From positions 18,737,134 through 18,801,133 of the forward strand of contig OZ034970.1 of NCBI GenBank assembly GCA_964030785.1: 64,000 bases of DNA, written 5' to 3'. Under the pieces are notes generated by a model that saw only the letters and a program-made list of their open reading frames with translations, was not told where the DNA came from and did no database searches. The translations under genes and the position numbers were made by a program. Below are positions 10,326 to 18,968 of this stretch, one piece after another. Source of the DNA: Siderastrea siderea (taxonomy: Eukaryota > Cnidaria > Anthozoa > Scleractinia > Rhizangiidae). Numbering within the stretch: the stretch's first letter is position 1; each line of letters starts with the position of its first letter.

Positions 10326-12512
10326 TTGAGAATTCAAATCAAACAAGGCAAGAGGCTAATAGCTCCTAGAAAGAACTCAAGCACTGTTGTAAATAAGAAA
10401 CCACATTTCAAGAAGTTAACGCACTCGGCGCTTAGTGAAAACATTGTAACGCTTGAGCGTGTACATAAGGTAGCTGAAAGCATCAACAAGAAAATTTCAG
10501 ATGTCGGCGAAATGATGTCAAAACTAGATGACATTCAGAATAAACATGTTGAACAGTATACACGTCTCTTTTCTGAGTCCCAATACGAATACGGGTCCAC
10601 TAAGAAACCATCCAAAGCAAACTCAATTAAAGGAAAATCAAAAAAGCCAACAAAAATCAATTCACTTAAAGAAAAGACAAAAACGCCACCCAAGGTCAGC
10701 TCAACAAAAGAGCGAAGAGAACGCAGAAAAACCAAACAACAAAATTTAAAAACGCCTTTAGAGGCAAACAAAAAACACATAAGAAACCTCTCGGATAAAA
10801 AGCTTACAAATGACCAGATTAACTTACTGGCGAAAGGGCTAAAATACATTCCCACTCCCGTGACAAACGAGATGCAAGGCAAAAAAAAACTCTTGCGTGA
10901 CGTCGATCATTTCGCGAGAAGAATGCGTCTCCAATACATTTTTCACGGGGAAACCACAAAACCTCATCCTTTCCACGTTAAATCTACATGGAAACCACAA
11001 GTACAACCATCCTAGCCCTTGAAAGCTATTTACAAGAGGTCAAAATTAAACTGGCAGAACTAGAACTCAACAATCCAAAGGATAATCTTAATCCCGCTGA
11101 ACGCGAGACATTTAGCACCCTAAAGCGTGACACCAACATTAACCTTAAAAAGGCTGACAAAGGAACTACATCTGTAGTTCTAAACATTGAGGACAAAATT
11201 AAAGAAGGTCAAACCCAGCTACATAACAGGGAACAATACAGACCTCTTGTGAATGCTTTGGTTTTCAACAGCTTATTAGCGGACTCTATCTTGGAAACCA
11301 CATAGATGAAATGACCAAATCTGGCTTTGTCAAACACCACAACCGCCTCATATTCCAATTTTCTACACCCTAACAAAGATACACAAACCGACCCCAGTTG
11401 GGAGACCTAATATTCATTCGTCGATAAACTCCTTCAGCCTATGGCACAACAACAAAAGTCATATCTAAAAGATACAACTCACTTCATCAATTTCTTATAG
11501 AAAACGAAGGTACCAGAAAACAGAATCCTTGTTTCAATGTACGTTATGAGCTTATGTAGAAATATACCACAAGAGGAACTTAGAATAAACATAAAAAAAA
11601 CCAACCTGCTGTCCCTCCACGACTACTGCAAAGAGCGCTCAAACGTATCCTAGCGGAGAACTCCTTCCAGTTTACTGGAAAAACTACGTACAAATACATG
11701 GGACTGCCACGGGCACCAAAATGGCAGTTGCTTTCGCCAATATTTTCATGGCTAAGGTAGCCAGAGAAGAGATCACACAGTTCATTGAACAAGCTAACAA
11801 ACAACATCAAACTATCAAGTCTACAGCTGAAGTATTCAAAACAGAAACAAACTTTTTGGACACTACTGTTTACAAAGGTGAAGGATTTAGAAATGAGTCG
11901 GTGCTAGATGTACGCACCCATTTTAAGCCCACAGAGACATTTCAGTGCACCCATTTTTCAACCTGCCATCCACCAGGAGTGAAAAGAGGCTTCATCAAAG
12001 GAGAGGCTCTAAGACTACTCAGAACTAACTCTTCTAAAACATTCTTTGAAGAGAGCGTCACAAACTTCAAAACACATCTTCTTGAGACTGAGAGGATGCC
12101 CAGAAAACTTTATTAAAACAACCCTCTCAGAAGTTACTTTTGAAGACAGGAATCAAGCCCTCCGACAAAAACAAAAACAAAAAAAGAAAATCTTGCCCTT
12201 TGTAACGCAATAACACCCAGCAGTGCCTAACTTAAAACCAATACTCGTGAACAGCTGGCATTTCATAACACAGCAACCGTTGCTAAACGACATTTTCAAG
12301 GAACCTCCCCTCAAAGATATACTCGTGAGAGCAAAACTCTAGAAAGGCTAAAACACGCGCGCAGGAGGCGCGCATTCCTGTTCCTCTTTTAGACACTAAA
12401 AAGAGAATCACAAATCAAAACTGCAGTTACAACGTCTGGGTTAAATTTTTAAGCCATTTTAAAAGGCTAAGACACGCGCGTGGGAGCCCCGCAGGCCCGT
12501 CACCCTTTTTAA
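10326..12512 (+). mobile_element. Penelope-like element PLE-B, decayed reverse transcriptase
   Basis: An open N-terminal part (10,326-11,015, 229 codons) has a lysine-rich repetitive linker. It is followed by the family signature LLAKGLKYIPTP and a DVDHFARRMRLQ stretch. After a frameshift, 10,988-11,305 holds KKADKGTTSVV. The RT core follows in fragments: LTKIHKPTPVGRP near 11,370 and a motif-A-like VSMYVMSLCRNIPQEE near 11,535, where Tyr stands in the expected Asp position. A motif-B-like TGTKMAVAFANIF lies near 11,710. The segment expected to carry the YIDD box is missing before ITQFIEQANK. The C-terminal part (FLDTTVYKGEGF, CHPPGVKRGF) is open to 12,116. I saw no GIY-YIG endonuclease. It is certainly dead. 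Confidence 0.8.
12255..12512 (+). repeat. PLE-B right arm, inverse of 10,014-10,325
   Basis: It carries the PLE-B 3' end in sense orientation, with the same CACGCGCG-rich blocks and an AGAATCACAAATCAAAACTG segment. The pairing with the left arm could fold the roughly 2.5-kb element into a large stem. Confidence 0.8.
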
Positions 12513-13091
12513 CTTTGCTAAAAAAACTTGACTTGATGAAAAATTTTGGTTCAGACATAACAATTGCACTTGAATGTATAAGATGTATCTGTAACTCAAA
12601 CATATTGTAAAAGTCGTTTTTAAGAGCAATATAGCCAAACAGGATGTAATTATGATGAAAGAGGCAATATAATTATTATAAAATGGAAAATAAAGAGGTT
12701 TTCTAGACAGATAAAGGTTATTTTACGATTTATACACCACTTCCGGTTTAAAGTAACGGTCATTTTGAATATTTTATGTATTTGTATCAGTCTTGTGTTC
12801 TGTGGCTCCAAATTACAGCAGAATTGTTTATATACTAAAACTAGATTCCTCTGCCTCCTTCAGGACCGTTTTCAAGGCAAACAACTAACTATTAGGGCTT
12901 TTCTATTAAGTTACAATTCCACTTCCGGTTCAAGATGGCGGCCATTTTGAAACACCCTCTTAACTCAGCTCACGTCAACTTTTCGCAGTGGCACTATATC
13001 AGATATCCATCAACACGTTAAAAACTATCTTTCCACCAAATTTTGTGCTTTTAACAGAAAGTGAACAAGTCCAGCACATATCCGCCATACT

Positions 13092-13480
13092 ATTGTGATC
13101 TTACCATGGACCGTAATAAGAAAGTTGCTGAGGTCGTCCATGACGCCATTTCTAAACTGGAACTTTCACCATCAACCACCAATTCAATTGTTGACCACCT
13201 CAGTGCTTTAAAATTCTACCTACTTCCCAAGATTCATAAACCAGGGAACCCGGGCAGGCCTATAGTATCAGCTTGTAACTTTCCTACTGAACGCCTAGCC
13301 ACTCATCTCGATATGATCACCAAGCCTCTTGTAGAAAACCTACCGAGCTACGTCAAAGACACTAATCACATGCTTGACATTGTCGAATCTTTTCGTTTCT
13401 CCGGCAGCCACAATTATGTGTTCACCATGGACATCAAGTCATGTTTCGACGCAGCATGGACACTGACTTTGCATCTTTCT
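13092..13480 (+). mobile_element. PLE-A(1) continued: RT fingers/palm part
   Basis: This continues the retroelement interrupted at 9,354. It encodes RKVAEVVHDAISKLEL, then FYLLPKIHKPGNPGRPIVS near 13,213 and YVFTMDIKS near 13,420. The Asp of MDIKS matches RT motif A and is retained. The RT is then cut off at about 13,445 by unrelated sequence. Motifs B and C are therefore absent, and the next PLE-A copy follows in the same orientation. Confidence 0.8.
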
Positions 13481-13589
13481 GATAGCTACTTTTTAGCGCG
13501 CATGCGTGTCGTAGATTCATTTTTGACTTTCAAAATTAACCGACGCGCGTTATTGCTTAACTCCATTATTTCTCACTGAAGAAGAGATT

Positions 13590-15545
13590 TTTGCCATTTT
13601 CTACTTCAAGCGCAGAGACACATTTAAAGTTACATCAAGAATATCTCGATTTACATGCACTACACAGCTTTTGTGCAATTTTAAGTTTAAAGTACTTTCC
13701 TACTGTGACTTTAACATCAAGAATGCCACATCCAAGTAACTTCATGAGAACGTTAAAGAGAGAAGTCAACAGCAAAGTCAGCCACTACCATGAGATATCC
13801 AAAAAGGGGGCCCTTCACCTGGCAGACAAAATATTTGACAAAACACGGTTTTCCAGCCACATTGGTTTCCTAAGCAGATGCCTACGCCACGGACTAATAC
13901 GTAATAGATTTCACATCAATTTTCACGACATCGAACCTTTGACAAGGAAACTCTACTCAATACAAGAGGCAAGTAGATATTGTTAGAAAGCACTTCTTTC
14001 GTTGCCTTATGCGTGCAACCATCGTATCCATGCAACATAGATGTCAATCATTAACTATCGCCATTGATGATATCCGCAACGAACTGAGATCCACATGTAA
14101 TGACCCAGACTATCACTGAAAACATTGAGCTAACTGAACAAGAACAATGTCTTCTTAGGAAGGGTCTTTCGCGTATCCCAACTAGAGCCCACGATGACGA
14201 ATACACAGCGAAAGCAGACTGAGATAAGTTTTACCGCCGTCTCCGTCTGAAGGCTCATTTTAGTTCGGACCCATCAAACGCCAGACCCCCAAGTCAACCA
14301 TCAAATAAGTGTGAGGACCCTTTTAAGACCCTAAATCATTCACTTTCCAACTGGACACCACCTCGACTACAAGATGCTCGATTACAATTAGCGGGTACTA
14401 AAACAAACCTATCCCCACTAGAAAAAGAAGCCCTTTTCTCTTTACGACAACGCAAAGACGTTGTAGCCAAACCAGCAGACAAAGGCGGTGCTGTTGTAGT
14501 ATAGGCTCGTGACCTTTACATCCAGGAAGGTGAAAGGCAATTGTCAGACTTAGCTCTTTATCAAAGCTAGATCGCGATCTTACCCTTGACCATAATAAGA
14601 AAGTTGCCGAGGTTGTCCATGACTCCATTTCTAAACGCGAGCTTCCACCAGCAACCACCAATTTAATTTTTGACGACCCCCGTACTTCAAAATTCTACCT
14701 CCTTCCCAAGATTCATAAACCAGGGAACCTGGGCAGACTTATAGTATCAGCCTGTAACTGTCCTACTGAACTCCTAGCCACTTCCCTCGATATGATTACC
14801 AAGCCTGTTGTAGAAAACCTACCGCGCTACGTCAAAGACACCACTCACATGCTTGACATTGTGGAATCTTTTCGTTTTTCCGGCACTTCCAATTATGTGT
14901 TTGCTATGGATATCAGGTCATTGTATATCGTTATACCCAATAACGATGGCTTACTAGCACACACACTTAATCAACAAACGTACTTAGCTCAAACCACCTA
15001 CCAATTCCCTGGTCTGCCTTGCCGAGCTCGTCCTTAACCTTAATACCTTCTCCTTCAATGGCGAGTATTACCAACAAACTGGAGGCGTGGCGATGGGAAG
15101 CTGTTTCGGTCCGAACTACGCGTGTTTATTCGTTGGCCACATTGAAGAGCAGATTTTCCAGCAGTACAAAGGAAAAACACCTGACCTCTACAAGCGCTAC
15201 ATTGACGAATACTGGATGCAGCGTCGGGCACCAAAGAGGACTTCCTAAATAATTTTCATCCAAGCCTGAAATTCACTTGGGCCACCTCAGACGACAAGCT
15301 TCCCTTCCTGGATCTCTATTTGACTCCATCCTCTAACCGTCTAATCACTACTTTTTACTATAAAGAGACAGACTCCCACTCTCAATTACTCAATTACTCA
15401 TCCTCAATTACTCATCCTCACACCCAGTTCGTTGCAACAACTCAATTCCTTATAGCCAATTTCTCCGCCTGAGAAGGATCTGCAGTGAAGAAGAAGACTT
15501 CACAACTAGAAGTGAAGAAATGACTTCATTTTTCGTACGTCTAAG
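13590..15545 (+). mobile_element. Penelope-like element PLE-A(2), nearly full-length but broken
   Basis: It starts with the PLE-A 5' region (TACTTCAAGCGCAGAGACAC) and an open N-terminal part to 13,986 containing HLADKIFDKTRFSSHIGFLS. After stops come ELTEQEQCLLRKGLSRIPTR, VVAKPADKGGAVVV, the FYLLPKIHKPG region near 14,690, YVFAMDIRSLY near 14,900, a GGVAMGSCFGPNYA motif near 15,080, and RYIDE at 15,195-15,209. FTWATSDDKLPFLDLYLTPS lies near 15,280. The YIDD box reads YIDE. At least four frameshifts or stops separate these parts. It follows the truncated PLE-A(1) head to tail, the usual partial-tandem arrangement of Penelope elements. Confidence 0.8.
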
Positions 15546-16439
15546 GTTTTTTCCCCATTTTTTACTTCAAGCGCAGAGATACTAATTTACATTTGCATCA
15601 AGAATATCTCTTTTACATTGGACGAGTGGATCTCACGGCTTACCTAATTTCCTAACTTTCCTCATGGATCATTAAATCTTTCGCCTCTTGCGGTATGCGT
15701 CATCTTTTGGCGAAGATCTTTGAAGGGCTTCCTTTCATCTGCACGTGGACATCCCTGTGAGCATCCTGTGTAAGGCAAACCAAGACACCAGGACCCAACA
15801 AGAAGTGTTACGCATTCTTTATCTCTTCTAGCTACATCACGTCTTTAATCCCCACATTTCATGTTAGGACATGGCTAGGACATTGACTTACAAGATTTTA
15901 GTCTTCTGATTAGTCTAATAAGGGAGACACAACAAATGAACTTCATAGATGGTGGAGCAGGCATACACTGGCGCTCTGTATGTAGGTTGCTAAGGTGATT
16001 TTTGATTGAGAGCTGTCAAAAATTTCATTGATAGTTCGTCCTTATTCAACATCAAAATGTAACGTCATTTGCGAATTTTTGGTTCCGGTATCACGTCAAC
16101 AACCTCCTTCACCAATGACATCCCTTCCCTGTGTCACATGGTATCTTGCGTCGCCAATCATAACTCGCGCATCAAAGTAAGGGTAGCGCACATAGGAGAA
16201 AGTACCTTACCACTCGCGAGAATCGCTTGTCAGACGCATGACCACACCTGAATTTTATTGCTTGTTTTGACTTTGCTTTTCAAAAGGCATCGTGGCAGGA
16301 CGAGTATGTTTTCCTTGGAGAATTGGGATAACGGGTAGGAGAACCATCACCGTGTTTCAAAGAAGTCGTCCCCTGGCGGACTTGTCTGCTAGGTACTTTA
16401 AGACGCACACTAGCCAAGGGAGCTTACACGGCCGGACCT
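15546..16439. other. Unassigned intergenic DNA
   Basis: The remains of a second PLE-A-like terminal sequence (ACTTCAAGCGCAGAGATACT) lie near 15,560-15,620. The rest has no convincing coding frame, no tandem repeat and no counterpart in units 2-4. A 60-codon frame at 16,069 has no features of interest. Confidence 0.5.
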
Positions 16440-16675
16440 TAACCGAGTTTCTCTAGCATAGAGCAACTCAGAGTATTGCTAGTTATCCCTTTATGGGATG
16501 CTAGTCCATCACAGGGTTACCCCTACCAGTGTGTCGCTTGAAGCCATTTCATACACCTGGATAAAGAGAGACAATGTGGGTTAAGTTCTTTGTTTAAGGA
16601 AAGAACACGAATTCAGGGACTGGCTCAAACAGACAAGAACTCCAACACATTAACCACTACACCATTGCACCCCCA
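16440..16675 (-). mobile_element. tRNA-derived SINE (full copy)
   Basis: On the minus strand, a polymerase III A-box-like TGGTGTAGTGG lies about 34 bp before a B-box-like GTTTGAGCC. In the second copy this box reads GTTCGAGCC, close to the consensus GTTCGANNCC. The body then carries GGGGTAACCCTGTGATGGAC and GCATCCCATAAAGGGATAAC. The spacing fits a tRNA-derived SINE promoter. It is not a tRNA gene, because no cloverleaf is formed beyond the boxes. The tandem-duplication breakpoint (16,491) lies inside it. Confidence 0.6.
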
Positions 16676-16767
16676 GGACTTGACTGCTAGCTAACAGTTA
16701 AAGACTAGAGCGTTGACGCTCACTATCTACCACTTCTTATGCCCAAATATGGTCATAGACTTTTCTA

Positions 16768-17031
16768 ATGGATCAGCCTCTATGTACAGACTACACGGGA
16801 GGTGCCTGCGGTGTGAATCTTTTGACTGAGGAACTTGGGATACAAGTAGAAGTAGTCATAGGTCCTGCACAAATCCTGTACCCCTTTCGATTACTAAACC
16901 TACTTAAATCATGCAGACCCACTCTGAAATCTTATGCCATCTTGGCTGGAGTAAACTACCCTTTGACTGGTGTCCCCTTAATTGTCTTCATACTGCTATA
17001 CCGCAAAGTTAAAGAAAAAACGAAAGAATAG
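16768..17031 (+). CDS. Hypothetical 87-residue protein with one possible membrane segment
   Basis: The open frame starts at ATG. It has a polar N-terminal half with two cysteines and a hydrophobic stretch GVPLIVFILLYRK near residues 66-80. That stretch is followed by a basic tail KVKEKTKE, the pattern of a C-terminal membrane anchor with positive residues inside the cell. The frame is identical in the duplicated copy at 24,346, but that duplication is too recent to show selection. Units 2-4 lack it. It may be the 3' part of a larger gene. The family is not recognised. Confidence 0.3.
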   Translation: MDQPLCTDYTGGACGVNLLTEELGIQVEVVIGPAQILYPFRLLNLLKSCRPTLKSYAILAGVNYPLTGVPLIVFILLYRKVKEKTKE

Positions 17032-17098
17032 AAAAAGGGAAACGAGGACCCCGTCTTTTGTACCCTTTCCCAAGAAACCAAGTTACATGAGTCGACTG

Positions 17099-17142
17099 TA
17101 TAAAAAAAGGTGCTTTGGCTCTCTGGGTCTTTTTTCTCAGTG
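17099..17142 (+). promoter_or_regulatory. Weak candidate core promoter (TATAAAAAAA with downstream TCAGTG)
   Basis: A TATA-like run lies 40 bp before an initiator-like CTCAGTGAC. The spacing is a little longer than usual, and nothing like the conservation seen at the P1 promoter supports it. The copy at 24,677 is the recent duplicate. Confidence 0.2.
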
Positions 17143-17360
17143 ACCTGAGCCAGATAAAAGATCAGGCAGAGAAAGCAGATCTTAGTAATGTGTCACGTAA
17201 GACGTCCTGTCTTTGCTACTAGAACAAGAAGAGGATGACTTTTAATGATAAGAGCACGTCTTTTTATACAGCGGTAGTTGTATTGATCGTAATGCAGAGT
17301 AAGCGTTCCAAGTTGACCTTCAACCTGATGTGGAACGGCATTTAAACACAACTGCGTCAA

Positions 17361-17577
17361 ACGGGCAATTTTTGTGGACTGTCTTCATCCAGTAACTACC
17401 GAGAAAAGATGCAATGAGCCATTAATCGTGTGTTGGACACTCGCATAGCTGACGAAGACCAGCGGTATTTCACCCTTGACTTTACTAGAATTTCTATAGA
17501 GGGGCATTGCGGACGGGGGAGTGGCTTTGTGGTGGGTTGTGCGAGTGTGAGCTCCTACAACGTTTGGCTGATGCTTT
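17361..17577 (+). pseudogene. P9, hypothetical with glycine-rich motif (unit 1, first copy)
   Basis: It encodes a DTRIADEDQRYFTLDF segment followed by GHCGRGSGFVVGC and ends at SYNVWLML. A TGA interrupts it where unit 2 has Trp (MQWAINRV), so this copy is broken. No family is recognised. Confidence 0.4.
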
Positions 17578-17826
17578 GAAAGGGAGGGAGCAATTTGAAG
17601 GTGTCAACTCTCCATCGCACAAATTAAAACCGGGGCAACAGAGTCCTTGAAATAAAACAAAAAAGATCCCGAGTGTGGTACTGAAACCCTGGTGATTACC
17701 AGAGGTGTATTTTCAAACAACGAGTAAGGGATTTATTATCCAACTCAACTGTACAATATTTTTGGATTTTTGTACTCTTTTTGCGCGCCTTCTGTACAAT
17801 AACTAATACAGTTGGATGGTAAACGT

Positions 17827-17872
17827 ACTTGCTTACTTATTTACTTACTGACTTATTTACTTACTTATCCTC
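17827..17872 (+). repeat. Degenerate (TTAC)n microsatellite
   Basis: ACTT/TTAC repeats with occasional GACT interruptions occur at the same place before P10 in all three copies. The tract is longer in unit 2. Confidence 0.85.
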
Positions 17873-17878
17873 TTTGTT

Positions 17879-18198
17879 CCTTATGGAATTGAGGTCGTCC
17901 CCTAGAACTCGCCTTCTGACCTTATGTGTCCATTCTATCAACACTACGTCAATGCCCAGACCTATCGCTGATTCCTACAACGAGCTACTAATCTTCAAGA
18001 GAGCCAAGAGTAGAAGGAGGAGAAAAACTGAAATACCAGCCAAACGTTGGAGAAGCCGCTTATCTTCAGACACTCCAGGCGAACAAAGGAAAAGAGGAAG
18101 AGGAAGAGAATGAGGACAGACCACTGCCACTTCACGTCACGGAAGCCATGCAACGTCAAATTTATATTCCCAATCTAGTGATAACTGAAAGGGGGAAT
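17879..18198 (+). pseudogene. P10, arginine-rich basic protein remnant (unit 1, first copy)
   Basis: The frame encodes MELRSSPRTR, then KSRRRRKTE and GEQRKRGRGRE. A stop (TGA) follows where unit 2 reads on through GQTTATSRHG to 38,874. The high Arg/Lys content suggests nucleic-acid binding or a nuclear signal; this is inference. Adenovirus- and Polinton-like elements do carry basic core proteins, but no homology can be claimed. Confidence 0.4.
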
Positions 18199-18311
18199 GA
18201 TGTTAGACCTTATGCTCCAAAGCAGAACATTGTATCCGTGATGTTCTTCAGTGGTTAGACACAAGGATCGAAGAGGACCCTCATCAAGTAAACGTTCTTA
18301 GCCAGAATTAG

Positions 18312-18503
18312 GTGCTGCAGTTATTTCGTGGTCTACAAATATCATGCTTAGAATTTTGGTATCTCGGAACACAAAAAAGGTACTTTCCTCACAAGTTGAA
18401 CAAAAACACCAGCTCGAAGCCACGTCGCCCAAAGACTGTTCAACTTCTCAAAAGTAGTACCAAGAGCAGCGAGACCAAGGCGTCGTGTTTGATCTTCAAG
18501 TAG
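18312..18503 (+). pseudogene. Short basic open frame between P10 and P11 (first copy)
   Basis: It has 63 codons with a Lys/Arg/Ser-rich middle (KLNKNTSSKPRRPK). The unit 2 counterpart near 38,995-39,190 is frameshifted, so protein coding is doubtful. It may be the far end of P10. Confidence 0.25.
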
Positions 18504-18665
18504 AGTTGGTGACCTAGTGCGAATCGGAGATCAGGTTACTGAAGATAAGGTGTCCGACATTTAAGGTGATTCCGTTTAATTGCATTGCGCATCCTTTCTA
18601 CGCATCATTTTTCCCGTGATTAGCGCGCAGCGAGCGCGTGCACTTTCGGAACTTGGTAGGTTTTT

Positions 18666-18968
18666 ATGAAAACTGAGTTTTTTAGAGAAATAAATGGTCG
18701 TTTTGTCCTAATTGAGCACGGTGAGCCCCATTTTTTATTGTATAAACTCAATGAGGACAGTGTTTCCAAAGGCAAACAAAAAAGTTAGCAAAAATCTATG
18801 ATCAGATTTTGCACAGTTTAAAAAAATCCCTACGAAAAAAGCCATTTAGGGTAGAGGACCGCACATCAATCTACCTTTGTCACCGTCTACTTTTTGAGTT
18901 TCCAGATAATTTGAAGCTTTTCGGCCATGTTTTGTACAACACAGATGACTATACATATGTAGAAAGTC
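18666..18968 (+). pseudogene. P11, frameshifted hypothetical (first copy)
   Basis: The ATG frame gives MKTEFFREINGRFVLIEHG and then shifts by one base relative to unit 2, where it is open. The conserved later part (HSLKKSLRKKPF, VEDRTSIYLCHRLLFEF) is in another frame starting at 18,809. The gene runs straight into the satellite array. The family is unknown. Confidence 0.45.

Larger units (their letters stand above)
9355..13091. mobile_element. Element Y: DNA-transposon-like insertion with long diverged inverted ends
   Basis: The left end reads AGTGGGGCGGAGATGTGCAG. The right end, reversed, reads AGTATGGCGGATATGTGCTG. The inner 350 bp or so are also imperfect inverted copies, sharing CACTTCCGG, GGCGGCCATTTTG and similar blocks. 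The flanks carry ATCGT (9,350-9,354) and ATTGT (13,092-13,096), a candidate 5-bp target duplication. Element Y splits PLE-A: the code before it (PADKG) and after it (ILPWTV/RKVAEVV) belong to one retroelement. Its interior is mainly PLE-B. No transposase is seen. Confidence 0.65.

Noticed and set aside
10014..15545. Hammerhead ribozyme motifs, which are known in Penelope-like element ends
   Set aside because: By eye I found no CTGATGA...GAAAC core with flanking stems at the PLE-A or PLE-B ends. A covariance-model search would settle it.
16600..16680. A possible tRNA gene on the minus strand
   Set aside because: A- and B-box-like motifs are present, but no convincing acceptor, anticodon and T-arm pairing was found. 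The sequence continues into a SINE body.
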